This document shows positions 27,801 through 36,367 of a stretch of 64,000 nt of DNA, piece by piece (the stretch's first letter is position 1; every line of letters begins with the position of its first letter). Location: assembly GCA_023418925.1 (NCBI GenBank), contig JAEZYS010000002.1:124001-188000 (forward strand), written 5' to 3'. The DNA is from Bacillota bacterium. GTDB taxonomy: Bacteria > Bacillota > Clostridia > Oscillospirales > Ruminococcaceae. Position numbers and translations under genes: made by a program. Below the pieces are notes generated by a model, which saw only the letters and a list, made by a program, of their open reading frames with translations, was not told the DNA's origin and ran no database searches.

Positions 27801-28593
27801 AAAGGTTCTTATTCCAGTATTCCCTGGAACAAACTGCGAATATGATTCTGCAAGAGCATTTGAACTTGCTGGTGCTGATCCTGAAATAGTAGTTATTAAG
27901 AATCTATCTGCAGCAGCTCTTGAGGACAGTGTTTCATATTTTGCAGATGCAATAAAGAAATCTCAGATTATCATGATACCAGGTGGTTTCTCCGGTGGTG
28001 ACGAACCTGACGGGTCAGGTAAATTCATCACAGCATTTTTCAGAAACCCTCGTGTAACTGATGCTGTACATGAACTTCTCAATAACCGTGACGGACTCAT
28101 GCTTGGAATTTGTAACGGTTTCCAGGCACTTATCAAACTTGGTCTTGTTCCTTATGGAAAAATTATTGATATGAAAGATGACTCCCCTACACTTACATTT
28201 AACTCAATCGGTCGTCACCAGTCAATGATGGTTAATACAAGGATTTCTTCCAATAAATCTCCATGGCTTAAGGGCTGTGAGGTAGGAGATATACACAGAA
28301 TTGCAATTTCTCACGGTGAAGGCAAATTCGTTGCATCACCAGAACTTATTAAGCAGCTTGCTGAAAATGGACAAATTGCCACACAGTATGTAAATCTTGA
28401 TGGTATGCCTACAATGGATATCAGATTTAATCCAAACAATTCTATTGACGCTATCGAAGGAATTACTTCACCTGACGGAAGAATTTTAGGTAAGATGGGT
28501 CATAGTGAGAGAAAAGGACAGGATATTTGCAAGAATGTTCCTGGCGAAAAGGATCAGAAAATATTTGAAAGCGGAGTTGCTTATTTCAAATAA
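24883..28593 (+). CDS. purL: Phosphoribosylformylglycinamidine synthase, single-chain type
   Basis: The 1236-residue protein joins the three activities that are separate PurS, PurL and PurQ in Bacillus. An N-terminal PurS-like part is followed by the two-lobed synthase with DTYWSDHCRHTTF and FKNETHNHPTEIEPFGGAATCLGG. The C-terminal glutamine amidotransferase has nucleophile Cys1077 (LGICNGFQ), His1144 and Glu1146. It catalyses the fourth step of purine synthesis. It has a GGAGCG site 13 bases after mtaB and a terminator after the stop. This large form is known in several Clostridia. Confidence 0.95.
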   Translation: MSVFRIYVEKKPEFAVEAKNLFSDIRTALRLETLRNIRVLNRYDAEGLSESDFNLAVSNVFSEPAIDVTYSDLPELAENEKVFAVEYLPGQFDQRADSCEQCIQILTQKERCKIKNARIYIVHGKLSEKEFNSLKSYIINPVESREASLKTFDTLDTKYNIPTEVETLTNFIYLEKVELVNFINKYGLAMDLDDITFCQEYFKNTEKRDPTITEIRMIDTYWSDHCRHTTFSTIIDNANIEADYIKKTYDEYINVRNELGRTNKPITLMDIATIAAKKLKKDGVLKDLDESEEINACSVQIKVDVDGKLEDWLLMFKNETHNHPTEIEPFGGAATCLGGAIRDPLSGRSYVYQAMRVTGAANPLVPVEDTVHGKLPQRKITVGAANGYSSYGNQIGLATGHVAEVYHPGYVAKRLEIGAVVGAAPKNNVIREVPEPGDVIILLGGRTGRDGCGGATGSSKSHTEASLEHCGAEVQKGNPPVERKLQRLFRNPDVTHMIKRCNDFGAGGVSVAIGELTDGLLIDLNAVPKKYEGLDGTELAISESQERMAVVIRKEDTEKFMKEAAKENLEATLVAVVEKEPRLKMKWNDKIIVDLSREFLNSNGAEKHTDISVNLPVTTHLKTYTDCAESWTALMSNLNVCSQKGLVERFDSTIGSGTVLMPYGGKYQLTPNQAMAAKIPVLKGETSTCSIMGWGFNPYLTDRSPYHGAMAAVIESVAKVIAAGGSYKNCWLTFQEYFERTQNNPTRWGKPFSALLGAFKAQIELGCGAIGGKDSMSGTFENIDVPATLVSFAVSTASSDKIISNEFKKAGNKVILITPEYDENNLPVFDSIKSCFERVEALISNGTAVSVWAIGFGGVAEAVAKMSLGNRIGFKIDKQLSEEQLFYSKYGSFIVELDGDPFTVESVIGHTIPQYSIICKNYTIDMAEIQKIWEDKLEPVFPCNIKTEDIPVNTYSYKDDGKTLHATSSFAKPKVLIPVFPGTNCEYDSARAFELAGADPEIVVIKNLSAAALEDSVSYFADAIKKSQIIMIPGGFSGGDEPDGSGKFITAFFRNPRVTDAVHELLNNRDGLMLGICNGFQALIKLGLVPYGKIIDMKDDSPTLTFNSIGRHQSMMVNTRISSNKSPWLKGCEVGDIHRIAISHGEGKFVASPELIKQLAENGQIATQYVNLDGMPTMDIRFNPNNSIDAIEGITSPDGRILGKMGHSERKGQDICKNVPGEKDQKIFESGVAYFK

Positions 28594-28601
28594 TAATTTT
28601 T

Positions 28602-28636
28602 ATAGCAGATTTGATTTTTCAGGTCTGCTATTTTTG
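28602..28636 (+). terminator. Terminator after purL
   Basis: ATAGCAGA (28602-28609) pairs with TCTGCTAT (28624-28631), followed by TTTTTG. Confidence 0.8.
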
Positions 28637-28707
28637 TTTAAAATAACCTTTTTTACTATAAATAAACGTAATATTTTATATCAATTATGCATATTTTTAT
28701 TAATCAC

Positions 28708-28736
28708 TTAACTTTTTAATAAATATATGATATAAT
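28708..28736 (+). promoter_or_regulatory. Probable promoter for the PBP gene
   Basis: TTAACT (28708-28713), a 17-base spacer and TATAAT (28731-28736). The -35 is weak. Confidence 0.5.
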
Positions 28737-28779
28737 AATATTTAAAAGTTTTTCTTTGAAAATTCAGGGAGGTTTCTAA

Positions 28780-31104
28780 ATGAGTGATTTTAATTACACG
28801 AATCCTGAACATTTTAAACCAAAGGTTGAAGATGATAAAGTAAAGTCAGATAATACTAGTAAATCTAATAAAAGCAATAAAAAAAAGTCTGTTAAAAAAA
28901 GTAAAGTAAATCCTGTTAAGAGAACACTTACGGTTATTGGAACAACTTTGCTTTCACTTGTACTTGTAGTCATTATAACTGGCTCAATTATTGCTGCCGC
29001 ACTTACAGTTTATGTAGTTCAGTTTATGGATGAAGCTGATGTCAGTATTAATATTGATATAAACGATATGGATATGGACTACACTTCATTTATTTATGCT
29101 TATGATAAAAATGGTGCAAAAGTTGAACTTGCAAGAATAAGCAGAAATGCAAACAGAATTCCTGTAACTATTGATCAGATTCCTCAACATGTACAGGACG
29201 CATTTGTATATACTGAGGACGAACGTTTTTATGAGCATGCAGGTGTCGACTGGAAACGAACCTTTTCCGCATTTGTTAATGAAATTATTAACATCTTTGG
29301 AAAAAGACAAGGTGGTTCAACTATAACACAACAGTTGGTAAAAAACATAACTACCTATACTGATCAGACTTGGGAAAGAAAAATGACAGAAATTGCACAG
29401 GCTTCTGCACTTGAAAAGTACAGTCAGAAGGAAGCAATTCTTGAATCTTACCTTAATATTATAGGATTCGGTGGAAATACAGCGGGAATTCAGGCTGCAT
29501 CACAGAAATATTTTGGTAAAGATATTTCAGAGTTATCAATTGCTGAAGGTGCTTGCCTTGCGGCTATTCCAAAGGATCCTAACAACCTTAATCCTTTTGC
29601 TGATAAGGAAGGCAACCTTAATCGTCAGAAGGTAGTTCTTTCATTGATGTATAAGAACGGTGCTATTTCACAGGAAGAATATGAAGCGGCAATAGTTGAA
29701 GAAATAATTTTTATTGATCCGAATTCTGAAAGTGCACAGAAGAAAAGGTCTGAAATTCAGAACTGGTTTGTTGATGCAGTTATTGATGATGCTACTCATG
29801 ACTTAATGGACTTATATGGAGTAAGTTATGAAGAAGCAAGCAACAAGCTTTATAATGGTGGCTATGAAATCTACACTACTGTTGATATGGAAATGCAGGA
29901 TGCTTTGGAAGAAAAGTATAAAGACTTTTCAAATTTCTCTAAAGATGTCCTTTCAGATCCTCCTCAGTCCGCATTCATTGCAATGGACTACCAGGGAAAT
30001 ATCCTTGCAGTTGTTGGTGGAATAGGCGAAAAAGCAGGCTCCAATATTTACAATAGAGCAACGATGGCAACCCGTTCACCAGGTTCTTGTATCAAGCCTA
30101 TTACATCATATAGCTATGCAGTTCAAAATAACCTGATTTCATGGTCAACTATATTCCAGAACAGTCCTATAGAGATTAAGGATGAAGACAACCCAGGTGC
30201 AACTCGTAAATGGCCTTATAACTATAATTCAAAGACTTGGGATTATGGAGATTATTTCACTTATCAGGCTCTTCAGCGTTCACTTAACACAGTTCCAGCG
30301 CAGTTAATTGAAATGGAATCTCCTCAGGCTGTATTTAACTATCTGCAAAACAAATTTCAGGTTACTTCACTTTCTGCATACGATGCTGACCTTTCCCCTC
30401 TCGCTGTAGGTGCTCTCACAAACGGTATTTCTCTTGAAGAGCTGGTTGCTTCTTATCAGGTATTTGGTAACTCAGGAAAGTATTATGCACCTACCACTTA
30501 TACGCAGGTTATTGGTCCTGACGGATCAACAGTTTTGCAGCATAATTATACACCTATTCAATCAATTGATGAGGATTCCGCATTTATTATGAATAAGCTT
30601 ATGCAGACCGTCATTGAAGGACCTAACGGAACTGGTAAGGCTGCAAAATTACAGTATACTCCTCTTATAGGTAAAACAGGTACGTCACAGGATTGGTGTG
30701 ACCTTCTCTTCGTAGGATGTACTCCTGATTATGTAAGTGGTGTATGGTATGGATATGATGAACCAAAACAAATTCCTACCGGAACATACTACAGCTCATC
30801 TCAGGTTTGGAAAAATGTTTTCGGAGAAATTGCGGATGCTGGTCCTACAAAAGAATTTCCTGCTTGTGACGATGTTGTAGAACTGCCTTTCTGTACTGAA
30901 ACAGGATTAATAGCAGGTGGAAGCTGTCCGACATCCGGAGTAGGTTATTATAAAAAATCAAATATTCCTCCAACATGCGAAATCAATCATGCAAGCCAGA
31001 AAAAGAAGACAAAACCTAAAAAAGAAGAGGGGGCTGCTACTACAACAGCAACAACCACAACCCTTGATATTGATGAACTTACAGATGAACTAATAAACAA
31101 TTAA
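28780..31104 (+). CDS. Class A penicillin-binding protein (bifunctional peptidoglycan synthase)
   Basis: The protein has 774 residues. A Lys-rich cytoplasmic tail (about 1-45) leads to one membrane helix (about 50-80). The GT51 glycosyltransferase domain has catalytic Glu146 in TEDERFYEHAG, plus GGSTITQQLVKN. The transpeptidase domain has SxxK at Ser436-Lys439 (PGSCIKP), an SxN in QRSLNTVP and KTG at Lys632. The C terminus is a Lys- and Thr-rich low-complexity tail. It polymerises and cross-links peptidoglycan outside the membrane. The start follows CAGGGAGG. Confidence 0.94.
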   Translation: MSDFNYTNPEHFKPKVEDDKVKSDNTSKSNKSNKKKSVKKSKVNPVKRTLTVIGTTLLSLVLVVIITGSIIAAALTVYVVQFMDEADVSINIDINDMDMDYTSFIYAYDKNGAKVELARISRNANRIPVTIDQIPQHVQDAFVYTEDERFYEHAGVDWKRTFSAFVNEIINIFGKRQGGSTITQQLVKNITTYTDQTWERKMTEIAQASALEKYSQKEAILESYLNIIGFGGNTAGIQAASQKYFGKDISELSIAEGACLAAIPKDPNNLNPFADKEGNLNRQKVVLSLMYKNGAISQEEYEAAIVEEIIFIDPNSESAQKKRSEIQNWFVDAVIDDATHDLMDLYGVSYEEASNKLYNGGYEIYTTVDMEMQDALEEKYKDFSNFSKDVLSDPPQSAFIAMDYQGNILAVVGGIGEKAGSNIYNRATMATRSPGSCIKPITSYSYAVQNNLISWSTIFQNSPIEIKDEDNPGATRKWPYNYNSKTWDYGDYFTYQALQRSLNTVPAQLIEMESPQAVFNYLQNKFQVTSLSAYDADLSPLAVGALTNGISLEELVASYQVFGNSGKYYAPTTYTQVIGPDGSTVLQHNYTPIQSIDEDSAFIMNKLMQTVIEGPNGTGKAAKLQYTPLIGKTGTSQDWCDLLFVGCTPDYVSGVWYGYDEPKQIPTGTYYSSSQVWKNVFGEIADAGPTKEFPACDDVVELPFCTETGLIAGGSCPTSGVGYYKKSNIPPTCEINHASQKKKTKPKKEEGAATTTATTTTLDIDELTDELINN

Positions 31105-31126
31105 CTAGAAAGATTGGAATAAAAAT

Positions 31127-32242
31127 ATGAATGAATTACGCCTGTCGTGCCCATGCCATTTCGGACTGGAAAGTGTTCTTAACTTTGAGGTAAAGAAAAT
31201 CGGGGGAACCGATATAACTGTTACCGACGGCAGAGTAACTTTCAGCGGAGATTTCAATATACTTGCAAGAGCAAATCTTTGCCTTGCAACTGCAGAACGT
31301 GTTTTGATACAACTAGCTGAATTTAAAGCTGTAACTTTTGAGGAACTTTTTCAAGGTGTAAAGAAAATTCCATTAGAAAACTATATTGGAGCAAAAGACA
31401 GCTTCCCTGTTAAGGGTCATTCCTTAAATTCTGTATTAAGAAGTGTTCCTGATTGTCAGTCTATTATAAAGAAAGCTGCTGTAGAAAGACTTAAAGAAAA
31501 GTATTCCATTAATTGGTTTGAGGAAACAGGATCAGTACATCAGATTCAATTTGGAATACTCAAGGATATTGTTACTGTTTACCTAGATACATCAGGTGCT
31601 GGGCTTCATAAAAGAGGATATCGTAAGAATTCCAATGCTGCTCCTATTAAGGAAACTCTTGCAGCAGGAATTATCGACCTTGCCCATGTACGCTCAGACA
31701 GCATTGTATATGACCCATTCTGCGGAAGTGGTACTTTTCTAATTGAATCAGCATATAAAGCACTGAATATTGCTCCAGGACTTAAAAGAAGCTTTGCAGC
31801 TGAAAGATGGGACTGTATCGATAGTAAGATATGGTCAGAAGAACGTGAAAGAGCTTTTGACAATATTAAAAAGGACAGCGACTTTTGCTGCTATGGTTTT
31901 GATATAGATAAGGAATGTGTTGAACTTACCATTGAAAACTGCCGTAAGGCAGGTATACAAAAAAGAGTTTCTGTTTCACAAGCTGATATTAAAGATTATG
32001 TGAATCAACCTGATTCCATTACTATCTGCAACCCTCCATATGGTGAACGACTTCTTGAAATAAAGGAAGCCGAAAAGCTTTATCAAATGATGGGACAAAA
32101 ATATATGGCTAACAAGGAAAGTCCATGTTATATTATAAGTCCTCATGAGGATTTTGAGAAATTCTTTGGACGAAGAGCTGATAAAAAACGTAAATTATAC
32201 AATGGTATGATAAAATGTCAGCTGTATATGTATTTTAAATAA
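31127..32242 (+). CDS. THUMP-domain class I SAM-dependent RNA methyltransferase (RlmL/YpsC type)
   Basis: The 371-residue protein has an N-terminal THUMP RNA-binding domain (about 1-155). The C-terminal methyltransferase has a SAM-binding motif DPFCGSGTFLIES and the base-methylating motif NPPYGERL. This layout fits the 23S rRNA m2G methyltransferase family (RlmL N-terminal half, Bacillus YpsC). The exact target base is not shown by sequence. It lies 22 bases after the PBP gene and probably shares its transcript. A strong terminator follows. Confidence 0.9.
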   Translation: MNELRLSCPCHFGLESVLNFEVKKIGGTDITVTDGRVTFSGDFNILARANLCLATAERVLIQLAEFKAVTFEELFQGVKKIPLENYIGAKDSFPVKGHSLNSVLRSVPDCQSIIKKAAVERLKEKYSINWFEETGSVHQIQFGILKDIVTVYLDTSGAGLHKRGYRKNSNAAPIKETLAAGIIDLAHVRSDSIVYDPFCGSGTFLIESAYKALNIAPGLKRSFAAERWDCIDSKIWSEERERAFDNIKKDSDFCCYGFDIDKECVELTIENCRKAGIQKRVSVSQADIKDYVNQPDSITICNPPYGERLLEIKEAEKLYQMMGQKYMANKESPCYIISPHEDFEKFFGRRADKKRKLYNGMIKCQLYMYFK

Positions 32243-32244
32243 GA

Positions 32245-32287
32245 AGAATGGTCTGTACTTAAAATGTACAGACCATTCTATTTTTTT
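32245..32287. terminator. Bidirectional terminator
   Basis: A perfect 14-bp stem (32245-32258 with 32266-32279) is followed by ATTTTTTT. Genes converge here. Confidence 0.92.
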
Positions 32288-32288
32288 A

Positions 32289-34610
32289 TTATGTTTCCCA
32301 CTTGACAACCGCATTATCGCCTTCATGCAAAGCATCCATAAAACTTGCATTTTTACCATTAATGGTAAGAATCATATTTGCTTTCGGAGGTGGATTGTTA
32401 AAGTCAACATCAGCAATTGACATAAGTTCAATAAATTCATGTTGAGATCCATCAGAATTCTCTTTAAGAAATACTTTTTTTCCGTTAAGATTTACTGAAA
32501 ACTGCTTTTTAACAGGTTCAGGCTTGACTGGCTCTTCCTCAACAAGTTTCTTTTCCGGAACTAGATTAGCATCAACTTTTGGTACCTCTACATGTATATG
32601 TTGTTTAACGATATTGTGAACATCAGTTTTCTCTGTATGCTTGATTTCTGATTCAACTTTTGACTTTATTACATCTCCATCATATAAAACACTTTCTGAA
32701 TGTAATCTCTTTGTGCCCTTATAGTAAACAGTATTATCCTGCATAAGTCCATGTACATCCAAAAGATCACTCATTGTTTCAACATTGCATATTCTTACAT
32801 CATCGAAATTCTGTATTTTATAGTCTCCTGACACCATTTTACCATTGACAGTTACAGTATTTCCAAGAGGATATTCAATACTATCTACTGTAACAAATTC
32901 ATATGACATATCCCCTGCTATATCTGATAGAGATATTGCTGCACTAATTCCGTTTACTGCGGGAACAAATTCAATAACATCCCCCTGCTTCACAGTGTAG
33001 TCGAGTGATGCAGGCAGATTGTTCAGCAAAATTGATGCAGGCTTTGAAACTTCTCCTTTAAGGGTTTGTTTCTCACCATTAAGATTAAAAATAAGATTTC
33101 TTCCGGAACGACCGATAATCTGCGTTGATTTATATCCAGCCATCATAAGAAGATCAAGAACTGTAAGTTTCTTAGTGTCAAAAACTCTCATCTTTTTACC
33201 ATTGAGAATTATTGTCGAGAAATCATATCCACCTTGCATTACTGCGGTTAACCCAATACCAATCGGAGTAACATATTCAGGACCTGTTTTTTTGTTTTTT
33301 CCAAGGTTAATGTTTTTCATTGCAGATTTTCCACCGACAGCAACCCTGTTCTCCGGTATGCCTAACTTCTCAGCAACATAGTTAGACAGTTCAGGAATAA
33401 GACTTCCTCCACCTACAAGAAATACCGCTGCAGGGCTACTTCCGTTTGCTTCAACAATTGATGCAGCTATTGTATCAGCAAGCTGATCTACAGCAGGAAA
33501 AAGGCTTTGATAAAAGTCCTTAGATGGAATAGTATGCTCAAATCCTAAAATATCTTTATATGTAATCTCATCTTTATTACTGCTTAACTTCATATGTTCA
33601 GCGGTATCAAAATCTACAATATATTTTTTTATAATGTCTTCTGTAATTTCATCTCCGGCAACAGTTGCCATAGCATATGCAACAATGCTCCCATCCTGCG
33701 AAATCGCAATATCAGATGTACCTGCGCCAATATCTACAAGCGCAATATTAATAAGTCTTACCTCAGGCGGAATAATAACGTTCATAGCAGCTATAGGTTC
33801 AAGAGTAAGGCTTAATACATCAAGCCCGTTTATATCCATAACTGCATATAGGCTCTCTACAACTATACTAGGAAGAAAAGCAGCTATAAGTTCAACACCC
33901 ACTTTTTTTCCTTTATGTCCGATAAGAGTTTTTATAGGATAATCATCAAGAGTATATTTTATTACAGTATGGCCTACGCAATAAAAAGAGATTTTCTGCC
34001 CCTCAACTTCTTCATTGAGAATTGTCTGCGCCTTTGAAACAGCCTCAAGTTCATATGATCTCAACATTTCCTCAGTAATGTTATCCTTACCCTCAACATC
34101 AATTTCAATACTTGCGCATCTTGTTTTCAAAGCTCTTCCAGCAGCAGCTATTGATACTTTTGATAACTTAATATTAGCTTTATCTTCAAGTTGGTCCTTG
34201 ACTTTTTTAACTACCTTGGCAACTTCCTTAATGTCTTCAATCTGACCGTCAATCATAGTTCTCTTTGTATGAGGTGCAGAAAAAGAGTAATCAACACAGA
34301 ATGTTTCTTTATCCTGATGACCTAGGATACCTATTACAGTTCTTGTACCTATATCAAGTGAAAAAACATCATTCTGTTCCTGTGTACGCTTTTTCTTTAT
34401 TGGCTTTTTGGTCGTTGTATTTTTTGTTGCAGATGTAGTTTTCTTAGCAGATGTAGTTTTCTTAGCAGATGAACTAGTTTTCTTTCCAGTGCTTTTAGTA
34501 TTTGTGTCAGAAGATAACTTTTCAGATTTTCCTGAAGTCTTTGCAGAAACAGTCTTTTTTGCAGGAACAACAGGTTCATCTGAGACTATAGTATTTTTCG
34601 TCCTTGCCAT
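32289..34610 (-). CDS. FtsA/actin-like ATPase with long C-terminal extension
   Basis: The protein has 773 residues, almost twice the size of normal FtsA. The first 75 residues are Lys/Thr/Ser-rich, with tandem AKKTTSAKKTTS. Then comes an actin-fold domain of the FtsA class: DIGTRTVIGILG for phosphate 1, DIGAGTSDIAI for phosphate 2 and a VGGGSLIP adenosine motif. After about residue 450 the protein has unassigned beta-rich regions containing two ubiquitin-like stretches. It is the last gene behind two TrkA-like genes. Roles in division or envelope assembly are possible but unproven. Confidence 0.75.
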   Translation of the reverse strand: MARTKNTIVSDEPVVPAKKTVSAKTSGKSEKLSSDTNTKSTGKKTSSSAKKTTSAKKTTSATKNTTTKKPIKKKRTQEQNDVFSLDIGTRTVIGILGHQDKETFCVDYSFSAPHTKRTMIDGQIEDIKEVAKVVKKVKDQLEDKANIKLSKVSIAAAGRALKTRCASIEIDVEGKDNITEEMLRSYELEAVSKAQTILNEEVEGQKISFYCVGHTVIKYTLDDYPIKTLIGHKGKKVGVELIAAFLPSIVVESLYAVMDINGLDVLSLTLEPIAAMNVIIPPEVRLINIALVDIGAGTSDIAISQDGSIVAYAMATVAGDEITEDIIKKYIVDFDTAEHMKLSSNKDEITYKDILGFEHTIPSKDFYQSLFPAVDQLADTIAASIVEANGSSPAAVFLVGGGSLIPELSNYVAEKLGIPENRVAVGGKSAMKNINLGKNKKTGPEYVTPIGIGLTAVMQGGYDFSTIILNGKKMRVFDTKKLTVLDLLMMAGYKSTQIIGRSGRNLIFNLNGEKQTLKGEVSKPASILLNNLPASLDYTVKQGDVIEFVPAVNGISAAISLSDIAGDMSYEFVTVDSIEYPLGNTVTVNGKMVSGDYKIQNFDDVRICNVETMSDLLDVHGLMQDNTVYYKGTKRLHSESVLYDGDVIKSKVESEIKHTEKTDVHNIVKQHIHVEVPKVDANLVPEKKLVEEEPVKPEPVKKQFSVNLNGKKVFLKENSDGSQHEFIELMSIADVDFNNPPPKANMILTINGKNASFMDALHEGDNAVVKWET

Positions 34611-34623
34611 ACTATTATCACCC

Positions 34624-35286
34624 TTAATCCTTAAGTTTTAGTACTGTTTTAAGTTCTTTTGCGGCAGATGTTTCTGACATAATCAGAAGTTTATCTCCGC
34701 TTTTAAGAACAGATTGACCTCTAGGAATAATGAAATAACCCTCTCTTGTAATTGAAATTATATTAAACAAGGTTGGGATACTTATATCCATAAGCATTTT
34801 TCCATCATAAACATAGTTCTCAGGGATAGAAACCTCAAAAATTGTTGCTTCACCATGATTAAGTGAAATAAGCTCTTTTATCCTTGAAGTATCAACTTCC
34901 CTTTCAATAAGCGATGCAAGACTGTTTGTACTGTTAATTACATTATCAATACCCATCGCCTGCATAACCTCAACATTTTTAGGGTTATTTGATTTTGCAA
35001 CAACTTTAGAAACCCCGAATTTTTGTTTTGCAAGCTGACATGCAACAAGATTATTTTCATCTGAACCTGTTACACTGATGAATGCACTTGCTTTTGCTGT
35101 ATCTGCAGCTTCCAATGTTTCAAGAGTAGTTGCATCACCACAAATTACAGGAATATCCATTTCGTTTGCAATTCTTTCACACACAACCTTATCTATTTCA
35201 ATTATAGTAGGCTCATGCCTGTGTTCAAGCAAGGTTTTTACAAGATAATAGCCTACCTTTCCTCCGCCGACAATTGTAACCTTCAA
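34624..35286 (-). CDS. TrkA-family K+ uptake regulatory protein (second copy)
   Basis: The protein has 220 residues from TTG 35286, seven bases after AGGAG. A longer frame begins ten codons upstream inside the previous gene. An N-terminal RCK/Rossmann domain (KVTIVGGGKVGYYLVKTL, with acidic Glu after the second strand) and a C-terminal RCK_C domain regulate a K+ channel through NAD(H) or nucleotide binding. It lies 10 bases after the first TrkA-like gene, so the two may form a heteromeric ring. No TrkH/KtrB membrane subunit gene is present here. Confidence 0.87.
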   Translation of the reverse strand: MKVTIVGGGKVGYYLVKTLLEHRHEPTIIEIDKVVCERIANEMDIPVICGDATTLETLEAADTAKASAFISVTGSDENNLVACQLAKQKFGVSKVVAKSNNPKNVEVMQAMGIDNVINSTNSLASLIEREVDTSRIKELISLNHGEATIFEVSIPENYVYDGKMLMDISIPTLFNIISITREGYFIIPRGQSVLKSGDKLLIMSETSAAKELKTVLKLKD

Positions 35287-35296
35287 AAAATCACTC

Positions 35297-35917
35297 CTAA
35301 TCAACAAACTTTGCAAAAATAAGCTTATCTCCGCGCATCAATTCATAATTTGTCAGAAAGACCTTATTCAAGGTCTTATCTTCACGTTCAATAGCAACAA
35401 GCACTTCATTTTCCTCAAATTTAATTTCACTTACTCTGATTCCTATGTACTCCTTAGGAATATACATCTCAGATAAAACCATTGTATGAGAACCTATGCT
35501 CACATTTGCGATTGAAGTACTTTCATTTACTGCAGAACACAAAGTTGCAACGGTTAGATTTGTTGGACAAATTGTCTGCAATCCAAGATTTGAAAACACC
35601 TCACATTTATGAGGATCATTTATCCTTGCATAAACCTTAGGAACCTTAAAAAACTCCTTAGCCAATTGTGCAACCATAATATTAGTGTTATCATCTGACG
35701 TAACTGCTACTAGAACATCACAGCTCTCAACACCAGCACGTTTTAAAACATCCTGATCTATTCCTATTCCCAATGTTGTATATCCAGTAAATTCCGGAGA
35801 CAAACCAGCAAATTCATCAGCAGTCTTATTTACAACCGACACATCATGTCCTTCTGCAGATAAAATATTGCATAAATTTACGCCAACTTTTCCGCAGCCT
35901 ACAACAAGTATGTTCAT
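35297..35917 (-). CDS. TrkA-family K+ uptake regulatory protein (first copy)
   Basis: The protein has 206 residues from ATG 35917. It has a Rossmann motif MNILVVGCGKVGVNLCN and a C-terminal RCK_C domain ending near LMRGDKLIFAK. It is a paralogue of the next gene downstream. It heads a three-gene operon of two TrkA-like proteins and the FtsA-like protein. A TTG start four codons upstream is the alternative, but the ATG has the better-placed GGGGG-type site. Confidence 0.87.
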   Translation of the reverse strand: MNILVVGCGKVGVNLCNILSAEGHDVSVVNKTADEFAGLSPEFTGYTTLGIGIDQDVLKRAGVESCDVLVAVTSDDNTNIMVAQLAKEFFKVPKVYARINDPHKCEVFSNLGLQTICPTNLTVATLCSAVNESTSIANVSIGSHTMVLSEMYIPKEYIGIRVSEIKFEENEVLVAIEREDKTLNKVFLTNYELMRGDKLIFAKFVD

Positions 35918-36062
35918 AATAGCCCCCAAAACGATTATTATTTAACATTATATTATTTCATTATAATACCTTGCAGATTAATATTCAAGTATTATTACAA
36001 ATAATTTAAAATTTTGTGTTTTTATAATGTTATATATTAATTCAGTAAAATAATCCTAATTA

Positions 36063-36090
36063 AAATGCTGCGATTAATCTCGCAGCATTT
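36063..36090 (-). terminator. Terminator after the 36092 gene
   Basis: AAATGCTGCG (36063-36072) pairs with CGCAGCATTT (36081-36090), with T-rich sequence following on the minus strand. Confidence 0.8.
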
Positions 36091-36091
36091 C

Positions 36092-36316
36092 TTATATATC
36101 TTCTTTCAAATCAGCAATTTCATATATTCTTGAAAGTTTGACAACTTTAATTACATTACCCTTTTTCTTATCAATATATCTGAATTTAATCCAGGTTTCA
36201 TCAGCATCCATAATTACAGCACTAAAACTTGATAAACTTGAATCAAGATACAAAGTGCATGATTTTCCAATACAGCTTTCAAGCAGCTTTGATTTTATAG
36301 GTGAGTTTAATATCAT
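36092..36316 (-). CDS. Small Sm-like/beta-barrel protein of unknown function
   Basis: The protein has 74 residues from ATG 36316, preceded by CGGAGGAAGAT. It is predicted as short beta strands (CTLYLDSSLSSFSAVIMDADETWIKF), recalling a small SH3- or Sm-like barrel. The longer frame from 36349 has its ribosome site inside the coding part and is rejected. It sits 51 bases after lepA and before a terminator. No family is recognised with certainty. Confidence 0.65.
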   Translation of the reverse strand: MILNSPIKSKLLESCIGKSCTLYLDSSLSSFSAVIMDADETWIKFRYIDKKKGNVIKVVKLSRIYEIADLKEDI

Positions 36317-36367
36317 ATCTTCCTCCGTTAACAAATAATTATAATCCAAATTAAATCACTACCTTCG

